64,000 nt of DNA from assembly GCA_036850595.1 (NCBI GenBank), contig CM072159.1, positions 27,572,280 through 27,636,279 on the forward strand. Reading direction: 5' to 3'. The position numbers and the translations under genes are program-made. Numbering within the stretch: position 1 is the stretch's first letter; each line of letters opens with the position of its first letter. Source of the DNA: Rhyacichthys aspro. Taxonomy: Eukaryota > Chordata > Actinopteri > Gobiiformes > Rhyacichthyidae. A model generated the notes under the pieces. It saw only the letters and a program-made list of their open reading frames with translations. It was not told the DNA's origin and searched no databases. This document shows positions 1 through 12,752 of this stretch, in pieces.

Positions 1-261
1 ACAGTACAACAATTAGTGAAAGCATCTAAGGAAAGTTTTAATGTACAGGCACAGACCTGCCTCTGTTGTGTCCTGTGGTGTCATGTCACTAGATGGTGCA
101 TGCTTATATAGAGAGTAGAAAACTGCAGAATGAAGTGTACTGACTTGTTCAACATACTACACTGCGCCATCCAACGTTCACTTTGTAGAGACAGTTTTAC
201 TTATTGGTCTATTGGTATCTGGTTAAAATAATTAATAGTAAAAGGCATGCATTTACGTAGC

Positions 262-535
262 GTTTTTTAAACCATTCCCAGCCACCCCAAAGCACTGTAC
301 ATCATCATCTTGGGGCAGACTTACAGAGCGCCAACGGCCTTCTCTGACCACCATCAAACTCACCACCACACACACACTCACACACACACACACACACACA
401 TACATACACCAGTGCCACAGACACTGGAGGCAAAGTGGGTGAAATGTCTTGCCCAAGGACCCAATAACAGTATGAAGAGTAGGCAGCAGGGATTGAACCA
501 CTAACCTTCCTGTTATTGGACGCCCCACTCTACCC
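262..535 (-). mobile_element. SINE copy containing a CA microsatellite
   Basis: On the minus strand: a head with GGTTCAATCCC (B-box-like, plus 489-500), then CCTTGGGCAAGACATTTCACC, a (TG)n run (plus 366-402), and a tail ending in GGGGTGGCTGGG. This is a familiar teleost SINE/LINE-derived unit; a shorter piece with GGGGCAAGACACT recurs at 750-765. Confidence 0.6.
361..410. repeat. (CA)n microsatellite
   Basis: About 20 CA units with a few breaks (CACCACCA start, CATACATACA end), embedded in the SINE copy. Confidence 0.9.
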
Positions 536-540
536 CCTCC

Positions 541-3087
541 ATCTGAAAACATGTCCTTAATATGCCCTCAATATGGTGAACTGCAGGAATATATGCTGTA
601 ACTTTAGGATTTTACTCTTTAAAATAAAATGTGCCTTTAAGTTTTTCTGAGTTCACAATACAGGTCACAGTGACAAGCATTAGCTTTTAATTATTATTAT
701 TTATTTTACTTTTCAAGAAGCGAAAAATAAGGACTAAAATGACTATGTCCTGGGGCAAGACACTGAGACCTACCTTGCCTTCAGCTTCTATGTTTACATA
801 ACTCTCTCATACCTTTCTACCCTCTACCTAAAAAGCACTATAAAAATGCGACCACCTTTTTTTTTTTGCTGTATAGAGGTGCAGCCTAAGCGCGGACAGT
901 AGCCAACTATTTTTTGGCCAAACTATGCGTAACAATTTTCTTTTGGCACATTGTTGTAATCTATGTATTTTCATGTTGTTACTGCAGCTGTAAAAATTAT
1001 ATTATACACTTACATGCAGAACATTTCAGTGTTCTTGTCCTTTATGTGTGATGTCCTTTAAATCCTTTGCACACATGTTGTTTTAGGAAACTGTTGAGTC
1101 TTCAGCGGGCTATAGTTACAGTAAAGAGCGGAGCATGTGCGGCGCAGAGCTTAAACATCATAAATCACCACCGAGCACTTTCATTGGTTCGGTCTGCAGA
1201 TGGATACTCAAAGCTATTTAAACAGACAGAGGTGGAGCAGCGAAAAGAGAAACATTACTGGGGGTGGTTTTAAGATCGGATTACATAACCTGCAAAAAGT
1301 AACCGAGGACAAAAAGTGTACAAGAGCACGGGTGCGTGTCCTGTGTGGCAGCTGGTATTTTTAGTACTTTCAGTCAGAAGAGCGATGACCGAAATTCCTT
1401 GAACCATATGGAGCCTGAGCTGAAATATTCAACTCAATGTGGGCTTTGTTTTCAGTCAGAAGCAACTCAACTGTTGGTTATAGTTAGATAAGAATGACCC
1501 AAGACAGTAAACTACATTGAAGGGGACCAAAAAGTATTTAAACACCACCAACATACATCAGCCGCCAGTACGTCTCTATCATTAATGCAGTAAATATTAT
1601 AGAAATAAGCGACATGTCTGTTCCAATGTAGAATTTGGTTTGTTATTTACAAAAGAGGAAGATCTAGTGAAAGCTGTAGATACAGGACTCGTTTGGTCGG
1701 TGAAAGAGCTGCCAAAAAATCTGGACGAGAATGTGTATAAAAAAAACAATGACGTCCAATTTAAAGGAACAGTAGGCAGAATATTACAGTCTATATACAG
1801 ACGTCAGACTTAAAGCGCCTTTATTATTGTGGACATATACATTCAAATTTTAGTGCCTTAGGGTCTGAAATCATCATCCAGCATCACACAACTCAAAATG
1901 CACCAATTGGCTTAAAACTTGGATGTATTTATTGTTAACCATTAATACAAATAAAACATATTGACTGATATTAGCAATACGTTGTTGCAGTGTGGTTGGG
2001 TACTTACTTCCAACAGTAAAGGTTAATTCCAATCAAAGAGGAGCTAAGAAATGATTTTACCATTATGTAAGGCAGCAAATGGGGCCAGTGAAACAGACTT
2101 CTGTAACCACTTCCGAGGCTTCTTCTGTGTCAAAACTAATACAAGTGCAAGGATTAATAATGACACACTGCTACTTTACTCTGTTTATATCGATATATGT
2201 CAAGCACTATGTAATCTCTCATCTTTATATATATATGTGTGTGTGTGTGTATGTGTATAAAAATATCCATCTCTCTCTGTGCCATTCATTTAAAGTTTCA
2301 GTTTATTCCTCCTTCTCCAAACTGAGAACACACTCTCGACTGGAGGTAAAGCCTTAACTTCACACATGTTGCCCTCAAAAACCAAACTTACAAAATACTG
2401 AACTGTCATTTTAATTGAAACTAAACCGTGGTACATGCTTTGACTAAAAAGATGCATGACTTGCCATAAAAAGTCAGGCTTGTGATGTCTGACATACAAT
2501 AAGAGCCCAAGGCTGACCACTGTTTCCTATTTAAAGGCTTCCAGACTCTCATATTACATTACCACTAATTTAAATGATTTATAGTTGTGCATATCCATCA
2601 GTCATTGTACTGTATTATTAAAGTTTTGACACAAACTATTTACCTTTCCCCATTTTAGCCTTATTTCACAAAAACGTTATTACACAGGATTTACAGGCAA
2701 CACTTCATAAACCACTAACTGTGACAAGTCCTGTTGGAAAGGGATTTTGTAAAAGGGAGTCTATGAGATACTTAGGGATAGAGAACTTATTCTGTACAAT
2801 AGATAACTGTCAGATCAGTTTCAAGAAGCAGACGCAGGCTTTGTGTTATGTATGGCTGCTAATGAGGCCAGAAAAAAATTACTTTTAACAACGAACATGG
2901 CTCTAAAACTATTGTTATTCCAAGTGTGACGCTATTTAGATGCATTTATTTTGACATCTGACGTATAGCGTTTTACTTTCGTACTCTATTTATACAACCC
3001 CAGAACTTTTTAATGTGGCATCTGAACACAAATTTCACTGCAGAACATACGTACTCACTTTCACTGTCCACATTTACAGCAGTTCAC
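541..3087. other. Noncoding, AT-rich; no gene recognised
   Basis: Contains a LINE/SINE scrap at about 735-770 and fragments at 2300-2420 and 2810-2850 that resemble the dispersed repeats at 7.4-7.8 kb. The 1067-1273 ORF lacks any family feature. Confidence 0.6.
2226..2258. repeat. (TA)n(TG)n microsatellite
   Basis: TATATATATATGTGTGTGTGTGTGTATGTG; a compound dinucleotide tract in otherwise AT-rich noncoding DNA. Confidence 0.85.
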
Positions 3088-3228
3088 AGTTTAGTCTCTG
3101 TGGCATTGCTCCTGTCAATTTCTCCAAACTTGAAGCACATTAAAAAGTCTTATGCAAGGAATAAATTAGCTGCAAAGGTATATAATATAACCACTTTTAT
3201 AAAACACTGAGCTGTCCCTTTAAAATGA
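3088..3228. repeat. MITE-like repeat, copy 1
   Basis: GGCATTGCTCCTGTC, TCTCCAAACTTG, GGAATAAATTAGCTGCAAA, then ATAAAACACTGAGCTGTCCCTTTAAA. The same order recurs at 7734-7856 in the same orientation. The CCCTTTAAA end is typical of teleost short DNA elements. Confidence 0.5.
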
Positions 3229-3369
3229 AAGCACATGATTTAGTGGAGAAAGTGTTACCCTGGCAACCACACATTAGCGTAAACTGAAAGCAGCTCTTAC
3301 CATTTAATACTGACTGTTTTACGACACTGGTGTTCTTCTACAGTGCACACACAATATTGCAGCACTGGT

Positions 3370-4060
3370 AATGTTCCTCCTGAGTCTCGACACACGAGTC
3401 TCGAGTGCAGCCAAGGGGCCACCTCATCGCGCTGCTGCCTGCCTCTTACATAAATCACTCATACACATACATTTACATGCCCCTGCCGTTCCTCTCCGCA
3501 AAAACAAAGGGCCAAATCTGTGTAACCAGCCGCACTCACACTCAGGGAAACAGAAGCACCGATCCCTGCATGATGCGGGGTGCCACCAATAACAAGCCTT
3601 TGTGTTGAGCCTCACAAAACGCGGAAAGGCGGCACGCGTTGAAAACAAAACAAGAGCCATGCGAAAGGGCTCTTTACGCACAATGTGTTTGAAATGATCA
3701 ACTGGTGAGCGCCGAGAAACAGCACGCTGGTAAATGGGAAGAGTGAGGGAACATTAAAAAGATGCGAGAAACAGGAGAAAGAGTGGGATTCGGGGCTAAA
3801 ACGAGACGCGTGTTTGGCGCTTAACGCAGCTTTATATTGACTTGAGGCAACACCCTGCAGGAAGCGCGCTGGTCAGCTCGCTTCTGTTGCCTCGTAGCTT
3901 GGAGACACGCTGCTTTAAAGGCATCTCAGTAAAACAAGAAATGACTGATAAACTGAACTCATACAGGTGAATGATTCATTTGGGTGCCCATTGAAAGCTT
4001 AGGACGCACAGAGAGAGGCGCACATCCATGACAACCCCAGGCTCAATCTGACAAATTAGA
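3370..4060. other. GC-richer noncoding stretch next to the possible first exon
   Basis: Higher G+C and many CpGs (for example AAACGCGGAAAGGCGGCACG near 3617 and GACGCGTGTTTGGCGC near 3803) compared with flanking sequence. Short ORFs on both strands have no familiar motifs. It may be a CpG island belonging with 4157-4440. Confidence 0.35.
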
Positions 4061-4156
4061 CTACCCGCTTCCACACAATCAAATATGGTGGTCCAATTTA
4101 ACAGCTAATTAGTGCTAAGTAGAAAATAAAAACATGGAAGTGGAGAAAGACAGTGC

Positions 4157-4440
4157 TTACCTAACGCGTGAGTGTGGCGGACAGCTGCAGCAGGCGGAGG
4201 AGGAGGCGCACTAGTGAAAACCAGAGTTGGAGACCCTTCCCATTTAACAAGCGAGGCGACTGAGTGGAAATTTCCATCTGCCATGTGATGAAGCGTCGTG
4301 TTACACCAGTGAGCGCTGCTGGGGGCTCCTTGTTCTTCCCATAGTCTCCTTAAAGAAGCGTGCAACTGCTGCCGGCTACGTGTCATACGTTTCACAAGAG
4401 CGTTTGGACTCTTCACTTAGAGCTTCCCTGATTTGTTGAT
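4157..4440 (-). other. Possible first exon of a gene running off the left edge
   Basis: On the minus strand a GC/CpG-richer block ends at TAG|GTAAGC (donor at plus 4155-4160), a strong splice donor. The block contains an ORF starting at 4416 that reads through the donor, but it has no recognisable domain. It could be an untranslated exon and promoter of a gene left of the window; no second exon is visible in 1-4100. Weak support. Confidence 0.3.
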
Positions 4441-5890
4441 TAACAGGGTTACATTATTGACTTAACTTTTAATTGGCTGCGAGTGACTTATATATTCCCT
4501 AAAATGCCATATTGGCAATAATTTTAGTTATCAGACATAAACTGATCGTTGAAACCATGCTCCAGACTCATCTTTTTATTTAAAACTAAATCACCGAAGG
4601 GTTAATATTAATATTATTAATCCCAATATTACTACTACTATAACTACTTTATTAAAGAGACGGTAGATGTCCTGTCATTATAAATATGTACCAAGGCAGA
4701 TTTAAATGATGCTCAGGGACAAGTTATCTTTCATATACAAATTTATTTACCGTTAAATGCCATTAATTTGTGGAATAAATACCATTGTTAACAAGGCCCT
4801 TTAGTAATATTCCATAAAAATACATTTGCATAAAGTGTCCAATATGTCTCATCAGTGGGCATACATGGTTACTGGATGTATCATGTGAACTATGTACAGA
4901 CGTCCCTTCTTTCCTATTATTAACTCAATTAGTGGTCACTCTTGGTATTGCAATGAAAAAAATAAAACAAACGTGTCCTAAAAAAGATTTTCTCTTTAAA
5001 GCTATCAGGGCAACTACCAAGCTAAAGCTAACATTAAAAATACCGCTCTAAACAGCACCCCTTTATGCACTATTTATTTAGATTTTTGTCTTTAAATGTT
5101 AGTTTCAGCCCTAGACGTACAGCCAGCAAGTAAATCTGAAGGAGCTTCCTGAAATTCAGACTCAGACAGTGCTGCATACTTTTAGAGGAGTTTCAGCCGT
5201 AAAAAGGGGGTTTAATGTATTGTTTCCCTCCAAAAGAAAGTTAAAAAGGGACACTTGTCTTGATCTAATAAAAAAGATAACATTTGTTGGCATTGGTAGT
5301 TTCTGGGATTAGACATGGGCTTTGTCCTAGTTCCTAACACCTCAATCTACATAGAGGACTACATAGTGCACTCAGAGTTTTTCAGACACTAAATGCTCAT
5401 TTTCTGATGCCAATAGTCACATGTCTCTGGCCTACATGTAAAATAAGAAGTGATAGTGGACTTCTGTAATAAACAATCACAGGATGTTATAAGTATTAAT
5501 ATAAATAAGCAACATGTTTTATTCTTGTCTCATTAATGACTAAAACTGCCTGGATCATTTCAACTCTTTCATGCCTCGACAGGGAAGCGTTTATAAATCC
5601 ATCTGTACAAGCTCAGATCAGATAACGTCAGTGATTTTACGTCATAACGAGGGAAACTTTGAGTGCACACATTTATTTCAGTCACTAAACATTCAGACAC
5701 CACTGCACAATGGAGTATTCACAGTGCAGTGCATTACAGAGTGATAAGGGCGTAGACTGGGACACAACCACAAACATGACTTGTGACAGGGGGAAGTGTG
5801 AGTCCCTAAAATATAAGAAACTGGTGCAGCTCTGTGAATATCAAGTTTAAGGTAGTTACAAAGTACACTAAAACAATCTTCTACTTCAGA
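4441..5890. other. Noncoding, AT-rich; nothing recognised
   Basis: No ORF of note, no splice-flanked coding block, no clear repeat. (TAT)n-like patches near 4600-4650 only. Confidence 0.5.
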
Positions 5891-5892
5891 GA

Positions 5893-6348
5893 TAACAAAC
5901 TCAAAGTGATGAGGGGCCGAGATAGTTAATAAGAATCCTTTCAGGGGCTGAAGTTGGTGATATTTGGGGAACTTTTATTACATTTTAAATGGAAGGCTTC
6001 ATTTGAGTCTTACAGAAGTTATCTTTAACATTATTTTTCTTCGTTTTAGTATTCGTCTTCAATTTAGTTGAATTTGAACAGGTTTTAGATGTATTTGAAC
6101 AGGTTTTGTTGGATTTGAACAGGTTTTAGTTGGATTTTAACAGGTTTTAGTTGGATTTTAACAGGTATTAGTGGGATTTCACAGGTTTTGATGGATTTTA
6201 ACAGGTTTTATCTATCTTTGTAGCAAAAACTGGCTTATCCTATAAAACCTAGTGGCAAAAATATCACCTAATAAATTTATTGGAGGGCCACATATTTCAC
6301 TGCAAAGGGCCACATCTGGCCCCTGGGCCTTGAGTTTGACATGTGTGT
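5893..6348. mobile_element. Nonautonomous hAT-like element with internal minisatellite
   Basis: Left end CAAACTCAAAGTGATGAGGGG and right end AGGGCCACATCTGGCCCC then CCTTGAGTTTGACA are imperfect inverted repeats (CAAACTCAA and TTGAGTTTG), as in teleost hAT MITEs. Between them, 6070-6210 is a tandem array of a ~21-bp unit (TTGGATTTTAACAGGTTTTAG), about seven copies. No ORF. The superfamily is inferred from the end sequences. Confidence 0.6.
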
Positions 6349-9300
6349 TCTACTTCTACTTACAGTGTCACAAACTCCGGCTCAACAATGCACAAGGAAT
6401 CACTCTCTTCTTTATTTTATAATTGGCAGTAAGTCTTCATGTCTCATGTTGAAACAATGCCGTATGTTGTTATCTCAACCAAAGCTCAACTAAACCACAC
6501 TGTTCCAATCTGAACTGTGCCAAACCGCTGTAAAAACATGGCATTTGATAATTGAACGTTAAAGTGGGTCTGCCCTATCGGGACGTCCTGACCACAGCTG
6601 GCTCTGACACAGCACCTCTCCTTGAGCCTTGGTCTGCTGTGGCTTTTGACCCCTGTGTTTGACTCCTCCCCTTCAGTCACTCAAGAAGGATCTGCTGTGT
6701 TTATGTCTTAAGCCTCTTGACGTGACTTCTCTCATGAACAGAACATCAGAAACAAACGGGACATTGTTTCATTGTTTCTGTTCATTTACAGATGTTACAG
6801 TTTAATGTCTATTTAAAATGCATCAGGTCCAGTTTGTATGAATACACTTACTCTAAAATGAAAAACAAATGAAAGGTTTATTTAACTCTGGGTTTCCTGA
6901 CTCGTTGATTCCTTTGTTTACATTCTCTCAGACCACGTTGAGAGGAAAAAGGGAAAGCTCCCAATTTGTTGTAATCATGTTTTAAAGGCACAGAACTCCT
7001 GTAAACTGAGGAAATGCTTGTTACAGTGCACCATTCCCAGTGAGACTTCAAGACGAGGAAACACTTCATTATCACATGCATCACATAGCGTTCAGGTTTG
7101 TGTCACATTTACACAAGTTCATCTGTCTGTCATCAGTGGGCAGAGCTCTGATGAATGCTCTGATTTCTTAGCGTGCTAATCCTTTCTTTGAGTCAGACCA
7201 GAGGACATTTTTGCTTTACCAACCTCTGTTTGCCTGAAGTAATCCCTAAACTAGCCTCAAGCACTGTCAGGGTTACGAATTTCCTGGAAAATCTGGGAAT
7301 TAAAGGAATACATTACCTGGAAATATGTTAACAAATGTAAAAAAATGTATATAGTCTCACATTTCTCAAAAATGCTTGAACAATCTAGCATCAGGTCTAT
7401 GCCCTTTGTAAAACTGGCAATTGGAAGAGGTTTAATGACCCTCTGAGGCTGCTGTAGTTTGGAGAAGCAGACAGGAGAATCAGACTATGTGTTATGTATC
7501 AATGCAAGTGTGTGTTACAGATGTTATTTATATCCATTGTATTTGTTATATGTCATTTTTTCATATACATCTGTTGAAATACACTTATTAATTTGTAAAA
7601 GCACCTCCATGTGGCCGTCTGAATGAAAAGTTGGACTGCTTCTTGGCAATAGATTGTAAATTGTGGAAATATCCTCAATGAACCTCACTTATTGAAGTAG
7701 TTTTTGGCTCCACTTGTAGCAGTACACTCATAAGTCATTGCTCCTGTCTGCTTTTTCAAACTGGGACAAGTACTGTAGTGAATAAATTATCTCCAAGAGT
7801 ATCGAATAGAACCACATTTACAAAACACTAAACTTTGCCTTTAGAAAATATCACAGCAAAATGTGTAATTTGTCATTGAGCGAACACACAGAGAGAGATC
7901 TCTTATAATGAAATACTAAGAAGTTGAATCTTTGGACTTTCTTCGTAGGTGTTTCATTCCTTTGAGTAATAAATAAACCCGTCTCTGTGAAACATGAGAA
8001 ATGTTAATGAGAAAATGTCCTTGAAATACATGGTAAAGAATTTGTGTATTATTTCACCGTAGTGTATTGGTTCAGTGGAGTCTAAACTATCTGACATTAA
8101 TACAAATTATAATTAAACATATTTAAGAATGTATTAAAAACATTTGGTTGTATGTATCTAGTTGAATTTAGTCTGAGGTAAACGTTAGCTATTTTTTTTA
8201 CAGTGTAATGTCCCTGTCTCTACCTTCAACCTGAGGTTTCTCCCAGGCAAATATTTCCAGCCTCTGTGTGTTCAATACTTTATGAACTTGAAAATAGAAA
8301 GGAGCAGGAGAAGCTGGCAGTTCACAAAGTACAGACCTCAGCCAAGTCACGCAGCAGCAAAACACGACTCCAAGATCTGTCTATTTTTAATGGATCTCTC
8401 TTTAAATCGGCGGAGCCCTTCCTTGGACCATTACCAGTCGTTCCACTGCTTCTGTGGAAATTTACCAGGTAGTTTTACACAGAATGCAGGGTCCTTCCAC
8501 CAAAGCCCAGAGACCAAATGTAGCCTTCAACAATACAATCAGTGCAGCAGTTTTTATTAGTTGTTACAACAGATTGACATTTCCTTGTTATGTGTATTCA
8601 ATCAGTTCATTCATTTACTAAACGCCATCTAGAAAAGCTGTCATTTTCTCTGGGCCATAGCTCATTTAAAATGGACTGAGGCAAAATGGAGAACTGTTTT
8701 ATGGTCAGAGGAATCAGAAAGTGAAAATCTTTTTGCTCATCCTGGGATTTGGCCCAGAGAAGACAGCAGTGTTTTTGGATGGAGTTCATGTGTCTTCTTC
8801 TTTGCTGGATACAGCTTTAACAATGACTTCTTTAAGTCTTTCTGATTGATGCAGTAATTTTAGAACACAGTAAGGCCTATTTTTATTTATTTATTTTTAT
8901 TGATGATGACTTTGTTTAATGCAGTGTTGGTTGGGCCTGAAGATCACTGGCATCCAACACTAACCATGTCCCTTTCTCAGAGATTTCTGCAGATTCTCTA
9001 AAACCTTTGATAGTATTATGTTCTGTATCCTCTGCCTGTCTTAAACCTAATAAGTTGCCAAATGCTTCTCCAGCTGTGGTTATTTTATTATGTCTGACTT
9101 TTCCAGCCTTTTGTTCACTTGTCCAAACCTTTTAAAACAAAATAAAAAATAAAATATTCACTTGATGTATTATTTATGTTCTATTGTAAAAAAAAAAAAA
9201 AAAAAAAGGGTTTATGAGGTTTGCAAATAGCATTTTTATTTACAATTTACATGTTACAACAATGTTTTAGGAATTGGGGTTGTATAAGTTTATGATGCTA

Positions 9301-12300
9301 TGATGTTAGCATTTTCACTGAGGACATCATCACAGAACATGACAAAAACACTTTCTCAGCTGGATTTAAGAGAGTTGATCACAGCAGTGAGGCCTGTTTC
9401 TTCTTCCAGCAACATCCGTGTTCTCAGTTATCTGTACAGTTCAGCTGAAGGGTGACTTTAGATTATGACAATACATTACAAGTCATCTTGCTCTGGTAGG
9501 CAAAAATGATGGCTCTACAGGCTACACAGAAACACTTAGTATTATCCTCTATGATTAGACACGGTTATCATCTAATCTGGAGTCAATTTTTATTCTTTGT
9601 TTGTCACTCTTTGCAACAGAGAAAGAGGAAGTTGGTGGTTTTCTCAACATCAGTCAAAGGTATTTTATTTTGTTGCCTCTATACATTTGTTAAGACACAC
9701 TTTTTTTTTGTATGGACATCTTTAGACGAGTAAAATGTTGCTGAGCTGTGTCTGAATTTCACAAAAACATATTGCAAAAGTTATGCCCATGATGCACATT
9801 TATTTATCTTAACCAAGAGCTCCTACAAACAGTGACATGATGAATCAGATGTTTCATTGTTATAACATTTTATATTTTTGTCATTGCTCCTGTTGCTGCT
9901 AATTACCCTGCATTCATCTAGTTAAAAATGTCTTTATTCTAAAAGTTGGCGTGTAATAAATCACACTCTCCAATGTAACATGAGCCAATTAGCCACAGCA
10001 TCAGTCCTGTTTTCTGCTCATGAAGAAAATAAGACACTACCAAGAGTCATATCCAGTATAATTTATTCCTGTGTTTGAGATTCCTGTCTATGACATGACT
10101 ACAGGCACTTTTCCGCTGGAGCAGTACGGGTTGGGTCCGTAAGGGTTAGTTTCCGATGCCGAAAGGCTTTGTGGATCAGAAACATTGCGTTCCCTGATTA
10201 CATTGCAATAAAGCAAGCATAACCTTTGACATGAAAAAGTGAGTCCCTAAAATGTGGGAAAATGGTTCAGCTTTTCTAAATATAAAGTTAAGAAAGCTGG
10301 GAATACATTTTTTTTACTGTTTATTGCAGCAGGATACAGCTACAGTACTGATTTCTTATTTTTTGCCTTATTTGTCACAGTTAAATGTTATTTTTATCAA
10401 ACAAATTTAAATATTAGACAAAGCTAACTCAAGCAAAAACACCAAATGCAGTTTTTAATTCATGATTTTATTTATTTAGGAAAGAAAGTTATCTGAACCT
10501 ACATAATATTATTGAAATATGAAAATTACATTTGAAAGGACATCAGGAAAGAGACAAATATATACCTCTGCCTCTTGCATCATTATCTTTATTCTAATTA
10601 ATGGCGACTCAGATGTATTTCTTAATTGACATCACTGTAGCCTGGCCAGCCATCCCAGTTTTTTTCTTTTCTATTAGTCTGGTCCTTGTGGATTTGAGTT
10701 GGATTTCCAGGAAGTGAAACATTCAGCTAGTTCTGGATGAAATTGAATAATACAGACAAGATACAACCAACCAGTAAAACAAAGAACCTCATAAAACCTG
10801 CCCAATTTAAGATAACTATTGGTCAGGAACTTTGCTGAGAAAATGAATGGGTCTGACTGGCCAGGCTACTCTTCCCAACCTGTAAACGTGCCTTATGAGC
10901 AGTCAGCCACATGTGTGCTTTGCAGAAGTCTTCAGATGCTACTCGTCCTAAAGACCTAGATAGTTTTGTTTGTAGATATTGGGTCTTGTAAATAAACAGG
11001 ACTCTGGATAGAAATCAGTAGCAGAACATTTTATCTAAACATATACATCACAGACATAAACATTTCTATTTTTAGGCAAAAAAGACGGCTTCTGCAGGAG
11101 TTTATTTGTGTTTGGTCTCATGAAATCTATTTTCAGCTTAATAATTGTCACAAGGCTTCACTCAAAAGTCACCAGTGTCTAAAAAAAGCTTCACTGTGTC
11201 ATCGTTTCAATTTGAATTAAACACCTAAATTGTGTGATTACAACTGTGCGATTACACACAAAAACTGAAATGGTTTTATAGCGTGTCCTTCCCAATTAGA
11301 CCAGCTCTAATAGTCACGGTCCAGCACTTTAAGACTGGAACATATCCATGGGACTTTGCTGCAATGCATTATGGGGAATTTCTTTTTTTTTTTTTTTTGC
11401 ATTTATTGTTAATTATGAAGTGAATAGCAGTTTGACCTGTTGCTGCTTTATTTGCCACGTTTCGACTGGTCGTGTTGGTAAATCCTTGTATATCCTTAAT
11501 GTCCAGATTATTCTTATATCAATATTGTGATTAAGCAGTGCACATGGGAAAAAGGAAAACAAAAAACGCTTTGCATATTTGACAAAGCCTCTAAAGCACA
11601 AACAGTACTGTACCGAACCAGCGGAAATCAACCGTTGAGTTATTCTGCCATTTAATGTGATGTACTCTTGAACACAGAGGACTGGGAATATCAATCAAGA
11701 GCCTTTTTAACAACATAATCCCTGTAAGTGGAAGGAAAAATGCAACTAAGACCATGGCTCATCTGTAGTCTGTTATTAGTGGTGAGAGTTGGATTGGTAT
11801 GTGGTGTCCGTTCCAACATATCTAGTAAAAAGACCAAACTAGTATCTACCTAATCTTCCTTTAATGAATTAAATAAATGTCATGGAGGAAGTGGTCACAG
11901 CTGGGACTGAGCTCTGGGAATGTAGCCCTTGTTTTTGTGAAGACAGACGCTGTAGGGGAGCTCCGTGTGAGGCCAGGGGACGGTGCGTGACATGAGCTTT
12001 TCCCATGTTTCTAAATAAGTCCCAAACTGAATCTCACATGAGCAAAAACACGCTTCAGCTGACAATCATTAAATCAACAGTCTATAATCGGTTTAACTGT
12101 GCACAGGTAAAGTCAATGTGTCTGTGGGGCATCTGAGGTCTCCAGAGGACCATAGATGAGCTGTGATTAGATATAGGCCTGTTGTATGTCTGAAGCATGT
12201 AAAAGGAGGTGGAGGTCATTGTTCTTGGTCGCATTCACACCAAATAGTCACACACAGGGAATTAAAGTTGCATTGTTACTGCAGTTTCAGTGTTTTCTCT

Positions 12301-12510
12301 CCCACTGGGCTCAAACAAACCAAACCTTCTGAATAACACAGTAAAAAGTCAGGTGACGTCACATCATTTATCTAACTCAGAGTTTTAAATGAGTTATGCA
12401 CCACTATCCTGCAAAACACCTCACTATTTAAAACAAATAATTTTATATTTCAGTTAGGCATGCTGTTTGTTTTCTATAACTAAAAGCAGTTTAGCCCAAT
12501 TATATTTACT
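6349..12510. other. Noncoding; no gene recognised
   Basis: Apart from the MITE-like copy at 7734-7856, poly(A) at 9187-9207 and poly(T) at 11382-11398, I see only AT-rich sequence. ORFs of 60-93 codons here have no family features and no flanking splice sites in phase. 10100-10160 (CTGGAGCAGTACGGGTTGGG) resembles the tip of a dispersed element seen again near 37.07 kb. Confidence 0.5.
7734..7856. repeat. MITE-like repeat, copy 2
   Basis: TCATTGCTCCTGTCTGC, TTTTTCAAACTGGGACAAG, GTGAATAAATTATCTCC and ACAAAACACTAAACTTTGCC line up with 3088-3228. The ORFs through it are chance. Confidence 0.5.
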
Positions 12511-12511
12511 G

Positions 12512-12752
12512 TCATGAGATCAGTAGAATCAGGCCTATATCTCTGACACAGTACCTTCAGCTGGACAGAAACCTCCAATATAACTTACCTGTCCCGGGAC
12601 GAGGAATTATCACAAGAAATTACACAAGTGACACATTTTACTGCTCAAATAGAGAGAACAAATATAGACCAATATACTGGATCCTAGAGAGTTGTATTTG
12701 TACAAAATGACCTTACCGTTTCAGAGAACATGTTCTTTCTTCTTTGAACATT
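12512..12752 (+). repeat. Dispersed repeat, copy A (direct pair with 23.6 kb)
   Basis: ATGAGATCAGTAGAATCAGG, CAGCTGGACAGAAACCTC, TTACACAAGTGACACATTTT, ATACTGGATCCTAGAGAG, TTGTACAAAATGACC and AACATGTTCTTTCTTC occur in this order; 23612-23860 has the same blocks in the same orientation with modest divergence. No coding potential; family name not recognised. Confidence 0.65.
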
